From assembly GCF_040801785.1 (NCBI RefSeq), contig NZ_CP161805.1, positions 434,001-498,000 on the forward strand: DNA of 64,000 bases. The letters run 5' to 3'. This DNA is from Sulfitobacter sp. LCG007. Its GTDB lineage: Bacteria; Pseudomonadota; Alphaproteobacteria; Rhodobacterales; Rhodobacteraceae. A program made the position numbers and the translations under genes. Position 1 is the first letter of the stretch. Every line of letters starts with the position of its first letter. Under the pieces are notes generated by a model. It was not told where the DNA came from, ran no database searches, and saw nothing but the letters and a program-made list of their open reading frames with translations. Positions 17,495 to 25,914 of this stretch are shown piece after piece.

Positions 17495-17605
17495 GCGCGG
17501 CCGCGTACTGCACCGGAGTCTCGCCCGTCACCGTGCGGAAGTCGGTGATGAAGTGCTGCTGGCTCGAGTATCCGAGTTCGTAGGCCATGTCGGCCCAGTC
17601 CGCTG
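17469..17605 (-). pseudogene. C-terminal fragment of an AraC-family regulator
   Basis: The minus-strand frame that ends at 17469 encodes ADMAYELGYSSQQHFITDF and then TVTGETPVQYAAALR. This is the second helix-turn-helix and the end of an AraC-type regulator. Nothing upstream in the same frame continues the family; instead the azlD-like gene occupies it. It is therefore a remnant of about 45 codons left by a deletion or recombination next to azlD. AraC regulators are often neighbours of azlCD, so it may once have controlled them. Confidence 0.7.
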
Positions 17606-17608
17606 CTA

Positions 17609-17905
17609 CTACAGCCCGATCCACATGAGGCCGGCATAGGCCATGACCCCAAGGGTCATGGTCGCGATCACGTGGTTGGTCAGCAGCGCGACGGCAAGCG
17701 CGACTCCCGCCGCGAGCCACGTCACGAGCGGCTGGCCGATCAGGGACGAGGCCACCAAGCTGACGACGATCAGCCCCGGCAATTCGGTCAGGATCCACGC
17801 CCATCGGGACGCACGAATCCGTCTGCCCGCAACGAGACCGGCTATGCGGATCGCGAAGGCACCGGCTGCCAGAAGGCCGATCACCGCCCAATGCGCGACG
17901 CTCAC
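17609..17905 (-). CDS. azlD: AzlD-type branched-chain amino acid exporter subunit
   Basis: This 98-residue hydrophobic protein has four likely membrane helices and the AzlD-type pattern (VIGLLAAGAFAIRIAGLV, LPGLIVVSLVASSLI, VALLTNHVIATMTLGVMAYAGL). It starts with GTG 17905, overlapping the stop of azlC as GTGA, which is the usual coupling of this pair. With AzlC it exports branched-chain or other small amino acids. The gene ends against the AraC fragment. Confidence 0.85.
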   Translation of the reverse strand: MSVAHWAVIGLLAAGAFAIRIAGLVAGRRIRASRWAWILTELPGLIVVSLVASSLIGQPLVTWLAAGVALAVALLTNHVIATMTLGVMAYAGLMWIGL

Positions 17906-18594
17906 AGGGCTTCTTTCCGCAGTTGGCGCAGCAAGGAGACCGCGATGAGCCCAAAGATAGCCCCCGCCACGATGCCATAGGCCTTGGGCGCGCCGAGCGA
18001 GACGGCGGCGATCGTTGCAGCCGCCGAAACCGTCCAGGGCAGCGCCTCGGACCGCCCGCGCCACAGACCGCGGGCCATCGCGATGAAGGCTGCGGTGAAC
18101 GCGAAGCCGAGGCCGAAGCTTTCGAGGTCGGGCAGGACGGCCCCGAATACCGAACCGAGCGCGGTCGATACCGTCCAGACCGAGATCATCACGAGCCCCG
18201 ATCCAATGAGGAAGCCAGCGCCGACGTCGGACGACCGCGCCCGCTCCGCCATCATTAGGGCCCAGTTCTCGTCCCCGGTCAGGTGGATCGCGACCAGCTT
18301 TGTCCGAAAGGACAGTCTCTCGAGTAGGTCCGAAAGCGAAGCCACGATACCGACGTAGCGCAAATTCAGCGCTGCCCCGGCGAAGGCTGCACCAAGCATG
18401 GAACCGGTGGTGGCGAACTGTTCCACGGCAACGATCTGCGACGATCCGGCATGGACCGACGCGCTCATCAGGCTCACCCCCCACCACGGGAAACCCACCT
18501 GTGCCGCAAGGAGGCCGAAGGCGAAGCCGTAGATGGCCGCCCCGAGAGCAAAAGGCAAAATGGAGATGGCCCCGCGAAAGATGTCATGTCTCAT
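17902..18594 (-). CDS. azlC: AzlC-type branched-chain amino acid exporter subunit
   Basis: This 230-residue membrane protein is the large subunit of the AzlCD exporter. Family features are the N-terminal GAISILPFALGAAIYGFAFGLLA, SASVHAGSSQIVAVEQFA and NLRYVGIVASLS segments, plus the TGDENWALM region. ATG 18594 (MRHDIFRG) was chosen because family proteins begin near this point; the frame could start at 18642. The divergent ArsR-type gene lies about 190 bp away across an AT-rich gap. Confidence 0.88.
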   Translation of the reverse strand: MRHDIFRGAISILPFALGAAIYGFAFGLLAAQVGFPWWGVSLMSASVHAGSSQIVAVEQFATTGSMLGAAFAGAALNLRYVGIVASLSDLLERLSFRTKLVAIHLTGDENWALMMAERARSSDVGAGFLIGSGLVMISVWTVSTALGSVFGAVLPDLESFGLGFAFTAAFIAMARGLWRGRSEALPWTVSAAATIAAVSLGAPKAYGIVAGAIFGLIAVSLLRQLRKEAL

Positions 18595-18787
18595 GACCGC
18601 AACCTTCGAAATTGGACTGTACGCTTGGTTTCGGAGTTTCAAGATAATTATTCAGTTGGCGTACAAGCCGCAGATGTAGCTCCACTCATCGACGCAGTCA
18701 GAGCCCCGCCCTGGGTGCGCACCACGGCATCTTGACGATCCCGGATTTTTCGCATTTAACACATCTGTTACTTAACAAGGCGGTTCA

Positions 18788-19132
18788 ATGCAAACCGATT
18801 CGCTGTCTCTTACGTTCTCGGCGTTGGGTGACCCGACCCGCAGGGCGATCCTGCAACGACTGAGCGACGGGCAGGCGTCGGTCGGGGAGCTGGCCGAACC
18901 CTTCGATATCTCGATGCCCGCGATCTCTCGCCATTTGAAGGTGCTGGAGCGTGCGGGCCTCGTCAGACGGACCCGGACTGCGCAATGGCGCCCAGTGCAA
19001 CTTGAGGCCGCCCCCTTGGCCGAGGTCGCGGGTTGGGTCGGAAGGTATCGCCGGCATTGGGAGCAGGCCTTCGATCGCATGGATGACTACCTGGCCGAGC
19101 TTCAGAAAGGTGGGTCCGATGCCATCGATTGA
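18788..19132 (+). CDS. ArsR-family transcriptional regulator
   Basis: This 114-residue winged-helix repressor has the ArsR core: FSALGDPTRRAILQRLSDG, VGELAEPFDISMPAISRHLKVLERAGLV, and the wing RRTRTAQWRPVQL. It has no obvious metal-binding Cys pair, and belongs to the group encoded next to SRPBCC (AHSA1) proteins. The SRPBCC gene starts 14 bp before its stop. It is probably autoregulated, with the AT-rich ACACATCTGTTACTTA region upstream as a possible site. Confidence 0.93.
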   Translation: MQTDSLSLTFSALGDPTRRAILQRLSDGQASVGELAEPFDISMPAISRHLKVLERAGLVRRTRTAQWRPVQLEAAPLAEVAGWVGRYRRHWEQAFDRMDDYLAELQKGGSDAID

Positions 19133-19709
19133 CGCGACACCGGAGCAACGTGCGCTGACGCTCGACATCGACAGGGTGTTCGCCGCGCCGCCGGAGCTGG
19201 TCTGGAGCCTTTGGAAGGACCCCGAACATCTGGTGCGCTGGCACGGCCCCGAGGGATGCGCGCTCAGCGAGTGCCAGCAGGACTTTCGCCCGGGCGGGAC
19301 ATGGCGGCGCACGATGACCTCCGGCCCCGGCCATGCCCATGTGATCTTCGGAGAGTTCATCGAGATCGACGAACCGCACCGATTGAGCTTTACCTACACC
19401 AACGTAAGCGACGGCTTCGAGACCATTGTGACGATGGACTTCATCGCGCAGCCTGACGGCACCACGCGGATGCTGTTCAGACAAACGCCGTTTCTCAACC
19501 GGGCCGAGCGGGACGGTCACGGTCGTGGCTGGCACAGCAGTTTCGATCTGCTCGATGCCTATCTCTTGCTGTTCGGACTGGAGGACTGGCGGCCAAAAGG
19601 CAGCCCCCGCATCGACGGGGTAGCGGCGGATTATGCGGCCGCCAAAGCGCGTCAGGCGCAAGACATCGAGGGAGAGGAACATGAACATCGGCACACCCAA
19701 GGTCGCTGA
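19119..19709 (+). CDS. SRPBCC (AHSA1-like) domain protein
   Basis: This 196-residue protein belongs to the START/Bet v 1-like activator-of-Hsp90-ATPase family in its bacterial form: LTLDIDRVFAAPPELVWSLWKDPEHL, RWHGPEG, DFRPGGTWRR and GEFIEIDEPHRLSFTY. These proteins bind hydrophobic ligands and usually accompany ArsR regulators. ATG 19119 has AGAAAGGTGGG upstream and overlaps the arsR-type gene. The C-terminus is rich in Glu/His and overlaps the next gene by 29 bp. Confidence 0.9.
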   Translation: MPSIDATPEQRALTLDIDRVFAAPPELVWSLWKDPEHLVRWHGPEGCALSECQQDFRPGGTWRRTMTSGPGHAHVIFGEFIEIDEPHRLSFTYTNVSDGFETIVTMDFIAQPDGTTRMLFRQTPFLNRAERDGHGRGWHSSFDLLDAYLLLFGLEDWRPKGSPRIDGVAADYAAAKARQAQDIEGEEHEHRHTQGR

Positions 19710-20175
19710 CTATGCCGCCCGACGCTACGTCTCGCTACGACGTCAGGTGGTGATGCCCATCAGGCAGGTCGCAACCGAAACCATGGACGAGGTGGTTGGC
19801 GAGATCGACAGGCAAGGCATCTTGGGGACGGGCGCCGCGATCTTCAAGTACAACATCGTCAAGATGCCGGAACTGGAGATGGAATTCGGGTTCGAGACCA
19901 GTTCCGCGCAATCGGCGAAAGGTCCGCTGAAAAGCGGCATGCTGCCAGCAGGGCGATATGCTGAACTGACCTATGTCGGACCATACCGCTATCTGACGAA
20001 GGTGAATGGCGTCCTGATCGACTGGTCGCGGGACAACGATCTGGTTCTCGACATGGAGCCCGCGCCTGACGGCGACCACTTCGCCTGTCGCGTCGAGTTC
20101 TATCCCAATGGCCCGCTGGATGAACCTGACGAAGACAAACGCAAGACCATCGTGGCCATCAAGCTGAAGGACTGA
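19681..20175 (+). CDS. Stand-alone GyrI-like / effector-binding domain protein
   Basis: This 164-residue protein resembles the GyrI-like small-molecule-binding domain found at the end of AraC/MerR regulators such as SbmC and BmrR: YVSLRRQVVMPIRQVATETM, GAAIFKYNIVKMPELEMEFGF and GRYAELTYVGPYRYLTKVNGVL. Here no DNA-binding domain is attached. A GAGAGGAAC site precedes ATG 19681. The gene overlaps the SRPBCC gene, giving an ArsR-SRPBCC-GyrI unit. The module probably sequesters or senses a cationic or hydrophobic compound. Confidence 0.85.
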   Translation: MNIGTPKVADYAARRYVSLRRQVVMPIRQVATETMDEVVGEIDRQGILGTGAAIFKYNIVKMPELEMEFGFETSSAQSAKGPLKSGMLPAGRYAELTYVGPYRYLTKVNGVLIDWSRDNDLVLDMEPAPDGDHFACRVEFYPNGPLDEPDEDKRKTIVAIKLKD

Positions 20176-20529
20176 CCTCGGCCCGAGGCGGTCCGTGACG
20201 CCGTGGTGGGCCAGTTTCCGAACTGGAGTAGGATACAGATCTAGGAGCGGACGTCATGCATCATCTGTCGAGCAGGAGGATCGGGGCTTTCTTTTTCGCC
20301 ATTTGGTGAAGCTGCCGCATCCCGAGGCTCGCGGCGCCTCGGCGGCGCCGCCGTCTGACCCGTCGGACCCGGTGCTAGAGCCCTGCCGACGGCGCCCGTG
20401 ATCCTCTCGCGCCGGCCGTCTGCCGGATCGAATGGCGTCCATCCGTGATGCGCGCCCCGGTTCGACCCGAAGCCGCGACCAAACCCTGCCCGGGGACCGG
20501 ACCGGGCGTTTGACTATAGGAGAGACGGC
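20176..20529. other. Intergenic stretch, no clear gene
   Basis: About 350 bp of GC-rich sequence follow the GyrI-like gene. I see no family-like reading frame, repeat or terminator; the short open frames here read as chance frames in GC-rich DNA. Confidence 0.4.
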
Positions 20530-20775
20530 ATGTTTCCGTTCATCGACCCGATCCAGCACGTGGCCCAGCACAGGGACCGCCAGGGCCTCGACCCGGGCGT
20601 CCTGCCCTGGGAGGCGAAGCGCACGATCCGCCGGGGCAGCGCCGAGGCCCTGCGCTTTGACACTCACCCGCCCGTAGCCACGGCGCCGCCGCCTGAATCG
20701 AGAGCCGGGACGGGGGGGCCGTCGGGTTGGCTAAGTCGCCTGTTCCGGCCACCCGCGCGGGCCGCGGCGCTCTAG
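20530..20775 (+). CDS. Hypothetical small protein
   Basis: An 81-residue frame begins at ATG 20530 behind a strong AGGAGAGACGGC ribosome site, which is the main reason to list it. The N-terminal half (MFPFIDPIQHVAQHRDRQGLDP) is charged and His-rich. The second half is Pro/Ala-rich and ends with WLSRLFRPPARAAAL. I do not recognise the family. GC-rich coding chance frames are common here, so it may not be real. Confidence 0.4.
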   Translation: MFPFIDPIQHVAQHRDRQGLDPGVLPWEAKRTIRRGSAEALRFDTHPPVATAPPPESRAGTGGPSGWLSRLFRPPARAAAL

Positions 20776-21028
20776 GCCTACCGTTGGCGGCCCCGCCCCG
20801 TGGGACCGAGCCGCCGCCCCACCCCCCCCAGAGAAGCGGACGAAATGCCTCCTCCTTGCCCTGCCGCTGTTCCTGCCAACCGCCTCGGTCGGCGCCGATT
20901 GCATCGGCTCCGGACTGGCGCGCGACGCCGCGACTGCGGCCCGCTCCGACGCGCCGCCCTATGGCGCGAGCCGTGAAGGCGGCGCTTGGCTTTCTTCAGC
21001 TCGACAAATCCATAAATAGAGACGAACC

Positions 21029-21664
21029 ATGCCCACGATAACAGCCTTCAAGAGTTCCCCCGACAGAGGTGCCGGTCTGGCGCGGGACATGCGTGTCCGC
21101 TGGGCCCTGGAGGAAGTCGGCCAGCCCTATGACGTCCGCTTGGTGACATTCGAGGAAATGAAGCAACCTGCGCATATGGCGCTGCAACCGTTCGGTCAGA
21201 TCCCGACTTACGAGGACGAGGGAGTGGTGCTCTTCGAGTCCGGTGCGATCGTCCTGTACATCGCTGAACGTTACTCGGGCCTCCTGCCCAAGGATTCGGC
21301 GCGAAGGGCCAGGGCGCTAAGTTGGGTTTTTGCGGCGATGAGTACGGTCGAGCCGCCGATCGTCGAGCGCGACAACGTGAGGTTCTTCGAAAGCGAAAAG
21401 GACTGGCAGGCCGAACGGTTCGCGATCGTCGACGGCAGGATCAGGGTGCGCCTGGATCAGTTCGTCGCCGCGCTCGGGGATGCGGAGTGGATAGCGGAGG
21501 ACTTCGGCGCCGCAGATATTCTGATGGTTCACTCACTGCGCAGGCTCGAAGGATCCGGTTTGGTGGAAGACTACCCCGCTCTGGTGAACTATGTCGGCCG
21601 TGCCGTCGAGCGGCCCGCATACAAGCGGGCCTTCGAAGCCCAGTACGACGTATATGGGTCGTGA
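21029..21664 (+). CDS. Glutathione S-transferase
   Basis: This 211-residue cytosolic GST has an N-terminal thioredoxin-like domain with DMRVRWALEEVGQPYDVRLV, the cis-Pro loop PFGQIPTYEDEG and the ESGAIVLYIAERY segment. The helical domain carries WIAEDFGAADILMVHSLRRL. It differs in subgroup from the GST of the MarR operon. It has its own upstream region and is followed after 130 bp by the interrupted VOC gene, a family that includes glutathione-using glyoxalases. Confidence 0.9.
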   Translation: MPTITAFKSSPDRGAGLARDMRVRWALEEVGQPYDVRLVTFEEMKQPAHMALQPFGQIPTYEDEGVVLFESGAIVLYIAERYSGLLPKDSARRARALSWVFAAMSTVEPPIVERDNVRFFESEKDWQAERFAIVDGRIRVRLDQFVAALGDAEWIAEDFGAADILMVHSLRRLEGSGLVEDYPALVNYVGRAVERPAYKRAFEAQYDVYGS

Positions 21665-21796
21665 TCCTTGGTGCGCTTACCGGCAGCAGGATTTGCGGTT
21701 GGTCCGTCGTCGGTCGATAAATGCAAGGCGCGAGTTACGGTGCGCCGACTGGCTAGCGTCTGCAGGTCAGCAGCGGCAATATAGGAGATAGTTCGA

Positions 21797-22021
21797 ATGC
21801 AGAGAGTGACAGGAATTGGGGGGGTGTTCTTCCGCTCGCAGAACCCAGCCGTGCTTGTGCAATGGTATGAACAGAACCTTGGAGTTGATATCTCAAGCAA
21901 GACGTGGGTACAGCAGGCCGGGCAAACAGTATTCGCGCCGTTTAACCAGGAATCCGAGTATTTCGGCCGCAAGGCCCAACAGTGGATGATCTGCTTTCGG
22001 GTGGACGACCTTAACGCTTGA
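21797..22021 (+). pseudogene. VOC (glyoxalase-like) protein truncated by the insertion sequence
   Basis: The first 74 codons match vicinal-oxygen-chelate proteins: TGIGGVFFRSQNPAVLVQWYEQNLGV, WVQQAGQTVFAPF and QWMICFRVDDLNA. The IS begins at 22019, and the reading frame stops in its first bases (GCT TGA). The second half of the VOC fold, including the later metal ligand, is not found on the other side of the IS, so the gene is dead and its 3' part was lost. Confidence 0.85.
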
Positions 22022-22099
22022 TGTGATCCCCGAAAACGCCCCCGTTCCAGCTTAGAGTTTTCCGGGCGGAATCCTTGGCTGGGAGAGGAGTGGAAACGC

Positions 22100-22366
22100 A
22101 TGAAGGCATCGAAGTTCACGGACGCGCAGAAGGCGTTCATCATCAAGCAGGCGGAGGATGGCACGCCTGTCGTGGAGGTCTGCCGCAAAGTGGGGATCAG
22201 CACGGCGACCTTCTTCAATTGGAGGAAGAAATACGCCGGATTGATGCCGTCCGAGATGAAGCGGCTGCGGGAGCTCGAGCAGGAGAACGCGCGGCTGAAG
22301 AAGATCGTCGCCGATCTCGCGCTGGACAAGGAGATGTTGCAGGATGTCATCAAGCGAAAGCTTTGA
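22100..22366 (+). CDS. IS3-family transposase OrfA
   Basis: This 88-residue DNA-binding protein has a helix-turn-helix (VVEVCRKVGISTATFFNWRKKY) followed by a leucine-rich coiled coil (MKRLRELEQENARLKKIVADLAL), the usual OrfA layout. It ends with TGA at 22364-22366, overlapping the OrfB frame. The ATG at 22100 follows GGAGTGGAAACGC. Confidence 0.93.
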   Translation: MKASKFTDAQKAFIIKQAEDGTPVVEVCRKVGISTATFFNWRKKYAGLMPSEMKRLRELEQENARLKKIVADLALDKEMLQDVIKRKL

Positions 22367-23196
22367 GGCCTGCCCGGAAGAGGACGCTGGTCGACGAGAT
22401 GCGGGCGGATTGGCAGGTGTCGATCCGCCGCGCCTGCGAGGTGATCCGGTTCGATCCAAGGGCCTATCGCTACAAGTCTCGCCGACCTGGACAGGCCGCT
22501 TTGGAACAGCGGATCCGAGAGATTTGCCAGACCCGTGTCCGCTTCGGTTACAGGCGGGTGCATGTGCTGTTGCGCCGCGAGGGTTGGGAGATCAACGTGA
22601 AGAAGACCTATCGCATTTACAAGGAGTTGGGCATGCAATTGCGGAACAAGACGCCGAAGCGGCGGGTAAAGGCCAAGCTCCGCGACGACCGGAAGGAGGC
22701 TGTCGGGCCCAACGATATCCGGGCGATGGACTTCGTCCACGATCAGCTCGCGACGGGGCGCAAGCTTCGCGTGCTCACGGTGGTGGACACCTTCTCGCGC
22801 TACGTGCCGGTGCTCGACGCACGCTTCACCTACCGCGGCGAAGACGTCGTCGCGACCCTCGAGCGGGTGTGCAAACGCAGCGGTTATCCAGCCACAATCC
22901 GCGTCGATCAGGGCAGCGAGTTCGTCTCGAAGGACATGGACATATGGGCCTATGCCAAGGGTGTGACGCTGGACTTCTCGCGCCCCGGAAAACCCACGGA
23001 CAACGCCTTCATCGAGGCGTTCAACGGGCGCTTCCGGGCGGAATGCCTGAACAGCCACTGGTTCATGAGCCTTGAAGATGCCGCCGAAAAGCTGGAGGCT
23101 TGGCGTAGAGACTACAACGAAGAAAGACCGCACGGGGCCATCGCGAACAAGGTCCCGGCAGACCTGATCAAATCAGCTCACGACACCAGCCCGTGA
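22363..23196 (+). CDS. IS3-family transposase OrfB (DDE integrase domain)
   Basis: This frame encodes the catalytic half of the transposase. The DDE residues are visible in RAMDFVHD, RVDQGSEFVS and NAFIEAFNGRFRAEC. The frame is -1 relative to OrfA and also has a TTG at 22363 in a TTGA overlap. The active product is normally an OrfAB fusion made by programmed frameshifting near the end of orfA. No stop interrupts it, so the element may still be mobile. Confidence 0.92.
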   Translation: MRPARKRTLVDEMRADWQVSIRRACEVIRFDPRAYRYKSRRPGQAALEQRIREICQTRVRFGYRRVHVLLRREGWEINVKKTYRIYKELGMQLRNKTPKRRVKAKLRDDRKEAVGPNDIRAMDFVHDQLATGRKLRVLTVVDTFSRYVPVLDARFTYRGEDVVATLERVCKRSGYPATIRVDQGSEFVSKDMDIWAYAKGVTLDFSRPGKPTDNAFIEAFNGRFRAECLNSHWFMSLEDAAEKLEAWRRDYNEERPHGAIANKVPADLIKSAHDTSP

Positions 23197-23254
23197 GCCT
23201 GATGCAAGCCCGGAAACTCTAAGGACGGCCGAGGGCGCGTCGGGTAGCACATCA

Positions 23255-23526
23255 CCGATATCGATGTCGAAGAGGTTGTTGACGTCGATTTTCTGCAGCG
23301 CCTCGATTTTGCCTGCTCCTCCAGGCGGGGTCTTGTCATCGAGCTGCTGATGCGCGCCTTCGGCTTGTGACGACTTCGCGCCCAGAAGACCGCCACGGTC
23401 AAAACGTTCTCCGAGGCCTTTGCCCAGAACTCCCGCCTGCCTAGGGGCCTGTGCCCCTTCACCGCACCGGGCTATCGCGACATGATCGACAGCGACAAAC
23501 TCATGGAGATGGTGCTGGACGAATAG
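23255..23526 (+). pseudogene. Orphan gene remnant right of the insertion sequence
   Basis: One reading frame runs from the IS end to TAG at 23524-23526, broken by a single in-frame TGA. It reads DIDVEEVVDVDFLQRLDFAC, later RRGLVIELLMRAF-stop, then KTFSEAFAQNSRLPRGLCPF and ends LMEMVLDE. It looks like the C-terminal part of a real protein that lost its start when the IS arrived. I do not recognise the family. Confidence 0.5.
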
Positions 23527-23555
23527 TGGCTGGCCAATACGGGTATGGACGTTTC

Positions 23556-23583
23556 AGGGCTCGCATTGCGGGCCCTTTTTTTG
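23556..23583 (+). terminator. Rho-independent terminator
   Basis: The stem AGGGCTCGC with GCGGGCCCT (one G-T pair) and loop ATT is followed by a run of seven T. It closes the orphan gene remnant. Confidence 0.8.
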
Positions 23584-23594
23584 GCCGCAGCCGC

Positions 23595-23627
23595 GCATGC
23601 TTATGCGTCAACTGTGCATGCTTATGC
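23595..23627. repeat. Direct repeat GCATGCTTATGC, two copies
   Basis: The 12-mer lies at 23595-23606 and 23616-23627, 21 bp apart, which is two helical turns. A partial copy (TTATGC) occurs near 23684 after an AT-rich stretch resembling a promoter. The repeats lie upstream of the PHP gene and could be protein-binding sites for it. Confidence 0.5.
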
Positions 23628-23815
23628 CTTGCAGGGAAGGGTGCCCCATGGCAAGCCTCTGAGATACATAAGATAATTATACGTTATGCAGTCACCGAAT
23701 CAACTGGGTGTGCAAGCTTATGGTGCATTGGCAGCCGCTGCTCGCCCGTACGGCGCGAAGCAGCGGTTTCGCCGCTGCCGTCACGCGCACCGGCTCGTCA
23801 AAAGGAAGCCCTGCC

Positions 23816-24784
23816 TTGACCGACACCATGTTCGCCGCCCCCGGACGCTTCTTCCGGGGCAATCTGCACACCCATTCCAACCTGTCCGACGGTGCGCTCG
23901 ATCCCGGAGATGTCTGCCGGCGCTACCGGGACGAAGGCTACGACTTCATCTCGCTGACCGATCACCTGGTGGGCCACTTCGGATACCCCATCGCCGATAC
24001 CCGGCCGTTCCGGAGCAATGATTTCACCACCATCATAGGCGCGGAGCTGCACTCGGGCGCCATGCGGAACGGCGAGATCTGGCACATCCTCGCCGTGGGC
24101 CTGCCAGACGACTTCGAGCCGCCCGCCACCGAAACCTTCGAGCCGACCGCCGATCAGGAATCCGGTGCGCAGATTGCCGCACGTGCGCGCGCTGCCGGAG
24201 CCTTCGTCGCCATTGCCCATCCGGAATGGTCGGGGCTTGCGATGGAGGATGCCCTGGCCATCGAAGCCGCCCATGCGGTCGAGGTCTACAACCATGGCTG
24301 CGCCGTCGCCTGCGACCGGCCGCACGGCTTCTACACCCTCGACCGCCTGCTCGAGCAGGGGCGCCGGCTGACGCTTTGCGCGACCGACGACGCCCATTTC
24401 ACCGAGCCCGACCATTTCGGCGGCTGGGTCATGGTCAAGGCGCAGGAGAACGATCCGGACGCGTTGCTCGAGGCACTGAAGGCGGGCCACCACTATGCCA
24501 GCCAGGGTCCCGAGATCAGGGGCATCCACTGGGAGAGAAACGCGGTGGTGATCGAGAGTACGCCGGTCACGACGGCAATCGTGCAGGCGCGCGGGTCGCG
24601 AACCGCAACGGTCCATGGCCTTTCGATGACCCGCACGCGGATCCCGCTTGACCGGGTCTCGCGTTCGCCCTGGCTGCGCGTCACGCTTGTCGACAAGGCG
24701 GGGCAGCGCGCCTGGACGAATCCGGTCTGGGTCGAGGACCAGGCCGCTCAGCGTCCTGTGGTTTCGCGGCGGGACGGTTTGTAG
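23816..24784 (+). CDS. PHP-domain metal-dependent phosphoesterase-like protein
   Basis: This 322-residue protein has the PHP metal motifs: [11 protein letters not shown] near the N-terminus, [21 protein letters not shown] and, late, [11 protein letters not shown] proteins hydrolyse phosphoesters such as nucleotides or histidinol phosphate. The TTG at 23816 is preferred because AAAAGGA sits nine bases upstream; ATG 23828 is the alternative. A C-terminal beta-rich part of about 90 residues follows the PHP domain. The gene end overlaps the convergent rnhA by 37 bp. Confidence 0.85.
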   Translation: MTDTMFAAPGRFFRGNLHTHSNLSDGALDPGDVCRRYRDEGYDFISLTDHLVGHFGYPIADTRPFRSNDFTTIIGAELHSGAMRNGEIWHILAVGLPDDFEPPATETFEPTADQESGAQIAARARAAGAFVAIAHPEWSGLAMEDALAIEAAHAVEVYNHGCAVACDRPHGFYTLDRLLEQGRRLTLCATDDAHFTEPDHFGGWVMVKAQENDPDALLEALKAGHHYASQGPEIRGIHWERNAVVIESTPVTTAIVQARGSRTATVHGLSMTRTRIPLDRVSRSPWLRVTLVDKAGQRAWTNPVWVEDQAAQRPVVSRRDGL

Positions 24785-25224
24785 GGCGCCATCCCCTGCC
24801 GGGCGAGCTCGTCGGCGCGCTCGTTCTCGGGATGGCCCGCGTGGCCCTTGACCCACTTCCAGGTCACGTCATGCCGGGCGTTCGCGGCGTCGAGACGCTG
24901 CCAGAGCTCGGCGTTGGCGACCGGTTTCCTGGCAGCGTTCTTCCAGCCGTTGCGCTTCCAGCCGAAGATCCATCCGGTGATGCCGTTCTTGACGTAGTTG
25001 CTGTCGGTCACGATCGTGATGGCGCTGCGTCTCTCCAGCGCCTCGAGCGCGTTGATGGCCGCGAGAAGCTCCATCCGGTTGTTGGTGGTCTGCGGTTCGC
25101 CGCCGCTGAGTTCACGCTCGCGCAGGATCGTTTCGCCGTCCGTGGCGCGCAGAAGCACACCCCAGCCGCCGGGCCCCGGATTGCCGCTGCAGGCCCCATC
25201 GGTATAGGCGAAAAGTTCAGGCAT
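24748..25224 (-). CDS. rnhA: Ribonuclease HI
   Basis: This 158-residue enzyme degrades RNA in RNA-DNA hybrids. The catalytic residues are visible: Asp9 in [15 protein letters not shown], Glu52 in NNRMELLAA, Asp74 in VTDSNYV and a late Asp in [11 protein letters not shown]. The length is standard for bacterial RNase HI. Its ATG lies inside the end of the methyltransferase gene (8-bp overlap), and it is the last gene of the ispH-methyltransferase-rnhA series. Confidence 0.96.
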   Translation of the reverse strand: MPELFAYTDGACSGNPGPGGWGVLLRATDGETILRERELSGGEPQTTNNRMELLAAINALEALERRSAITIVTDSNYVKNGITGWIFGWKRNGWKNAARKPVANAELWQRLDAANARHDVTWKWVKGHAGHPENERADELARQGMAPYKPSRRETTGR

Positions 25225-25810
25225 GGGAGAGCACCGCGATCCAGTCTTCTTCGAGCCCGCTCAACCCCTTGTGCCTCCCGGTGCGCGCTTCCACCCATTT
25301 CAGGCCCGCGTCTCGCAGCAGCCCGCGCAACTCGGCCTCTTCGTAGTAGGTATAAAACCTCTTGAGGGAATCCCGGCGGCTTCCCGACCCGGTCTTGAGC
25401 GCGAGGTGCAGATATCCCCCCGGCTTCAAAGCCCGGGCGATGGCGGCGAGATGGTGCGACATCGCCCCGCGCTGCGCGTGCAGAAGGCTGAAATTAGCCC
25501 AGATGCCGTCGAATGCATGTCGCCAGCTCATCTCGTCGAAGCGCATGATCCGGGTCTCGACGTCAGGGTGCCTCGCCGCCATTGCGACCATTTCCGGAAC
25601 CGCGTCCACAGCCGTGACCCGATACCCGGCGTCGGCCATGATGGCTGCATCACGTCCCGGCCCGCAGCCGAGATCGAGTATGTGGCCGTTCTCCGGGAGC
25701 CGCGCCAGAAATTCGGCCAGCAACGGGTCCACGAAGTCCCCGGTGAAACGGGCGTACTCGGCCGCCCTTGCTGCATAGGCGCGAAGGGTCTGAGCGTCGC
25801 TCATGTCCAC
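25217..25810 (-). CDS. SAM-dependent class I methyltransferase
   Basis: This 197-residue protein has the Rossmann-type SAM site ([18 protein letters not shown]), the acidic second strand [11 protein letters not shown] and the post-core segment [13 protein letters not shown]. Small methyltransferases of this type act on small molecules or isoprenoid/quinone precursors. The gene lies between ispH and rnhA on the same strand, an arrangement I take to be typical of this group. The substrate is unknown. Confidence 0.85.
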   Translation of the reverse strand: MDMSDAQTLRAYAARAAEYARFTGDFVDPLLAEFLARLPENGHILDLGCGPGRDAAIMADAGYRVTAVDAVPEMVAMAARHPDVETRIMRFDEMSWRHAFDGIWANFSLLHAQRGAMSHHLAAIARALKPGGYLHLALKTGSGSRRDSLKRFYTYYEEAELRGLLRDAGLKWVEARTGRHKGLSGLEEDWIAVLSHA

Positions 25811-25914
25811 CTCCAGGACTGCCGGTGCGCGACAGACCCCGCGGCTGCGTTCGTGCCGCGCGGCCTTCGCACCGCCCGAGACGCGCAGCTGATGTTCCGG
25901 ATCTTGAACATGAC

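Larger units (their letters stand above)
22019..23254 (+). mobile_element. IS3-family insertion sequence (IS407-like group)
   Basis: The element is 1236 bp. Both ends start with TGATGTG in inverted orientation, and the ends share a second block (TTAGAGTTT, then CCGGGC) further in, about 33-45 bp from the tips. It encodes OrfA (22100-22366) and OrfB (22363-23196) of an IS3-type transposase. The flanking bases (ACGCT left, CCGAT right) do not form a clear target duplication, and the genes on the two sides are unrelated. It therefore may have made an adjacent deletion or recombined with another copy. Confidence 0.85.
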
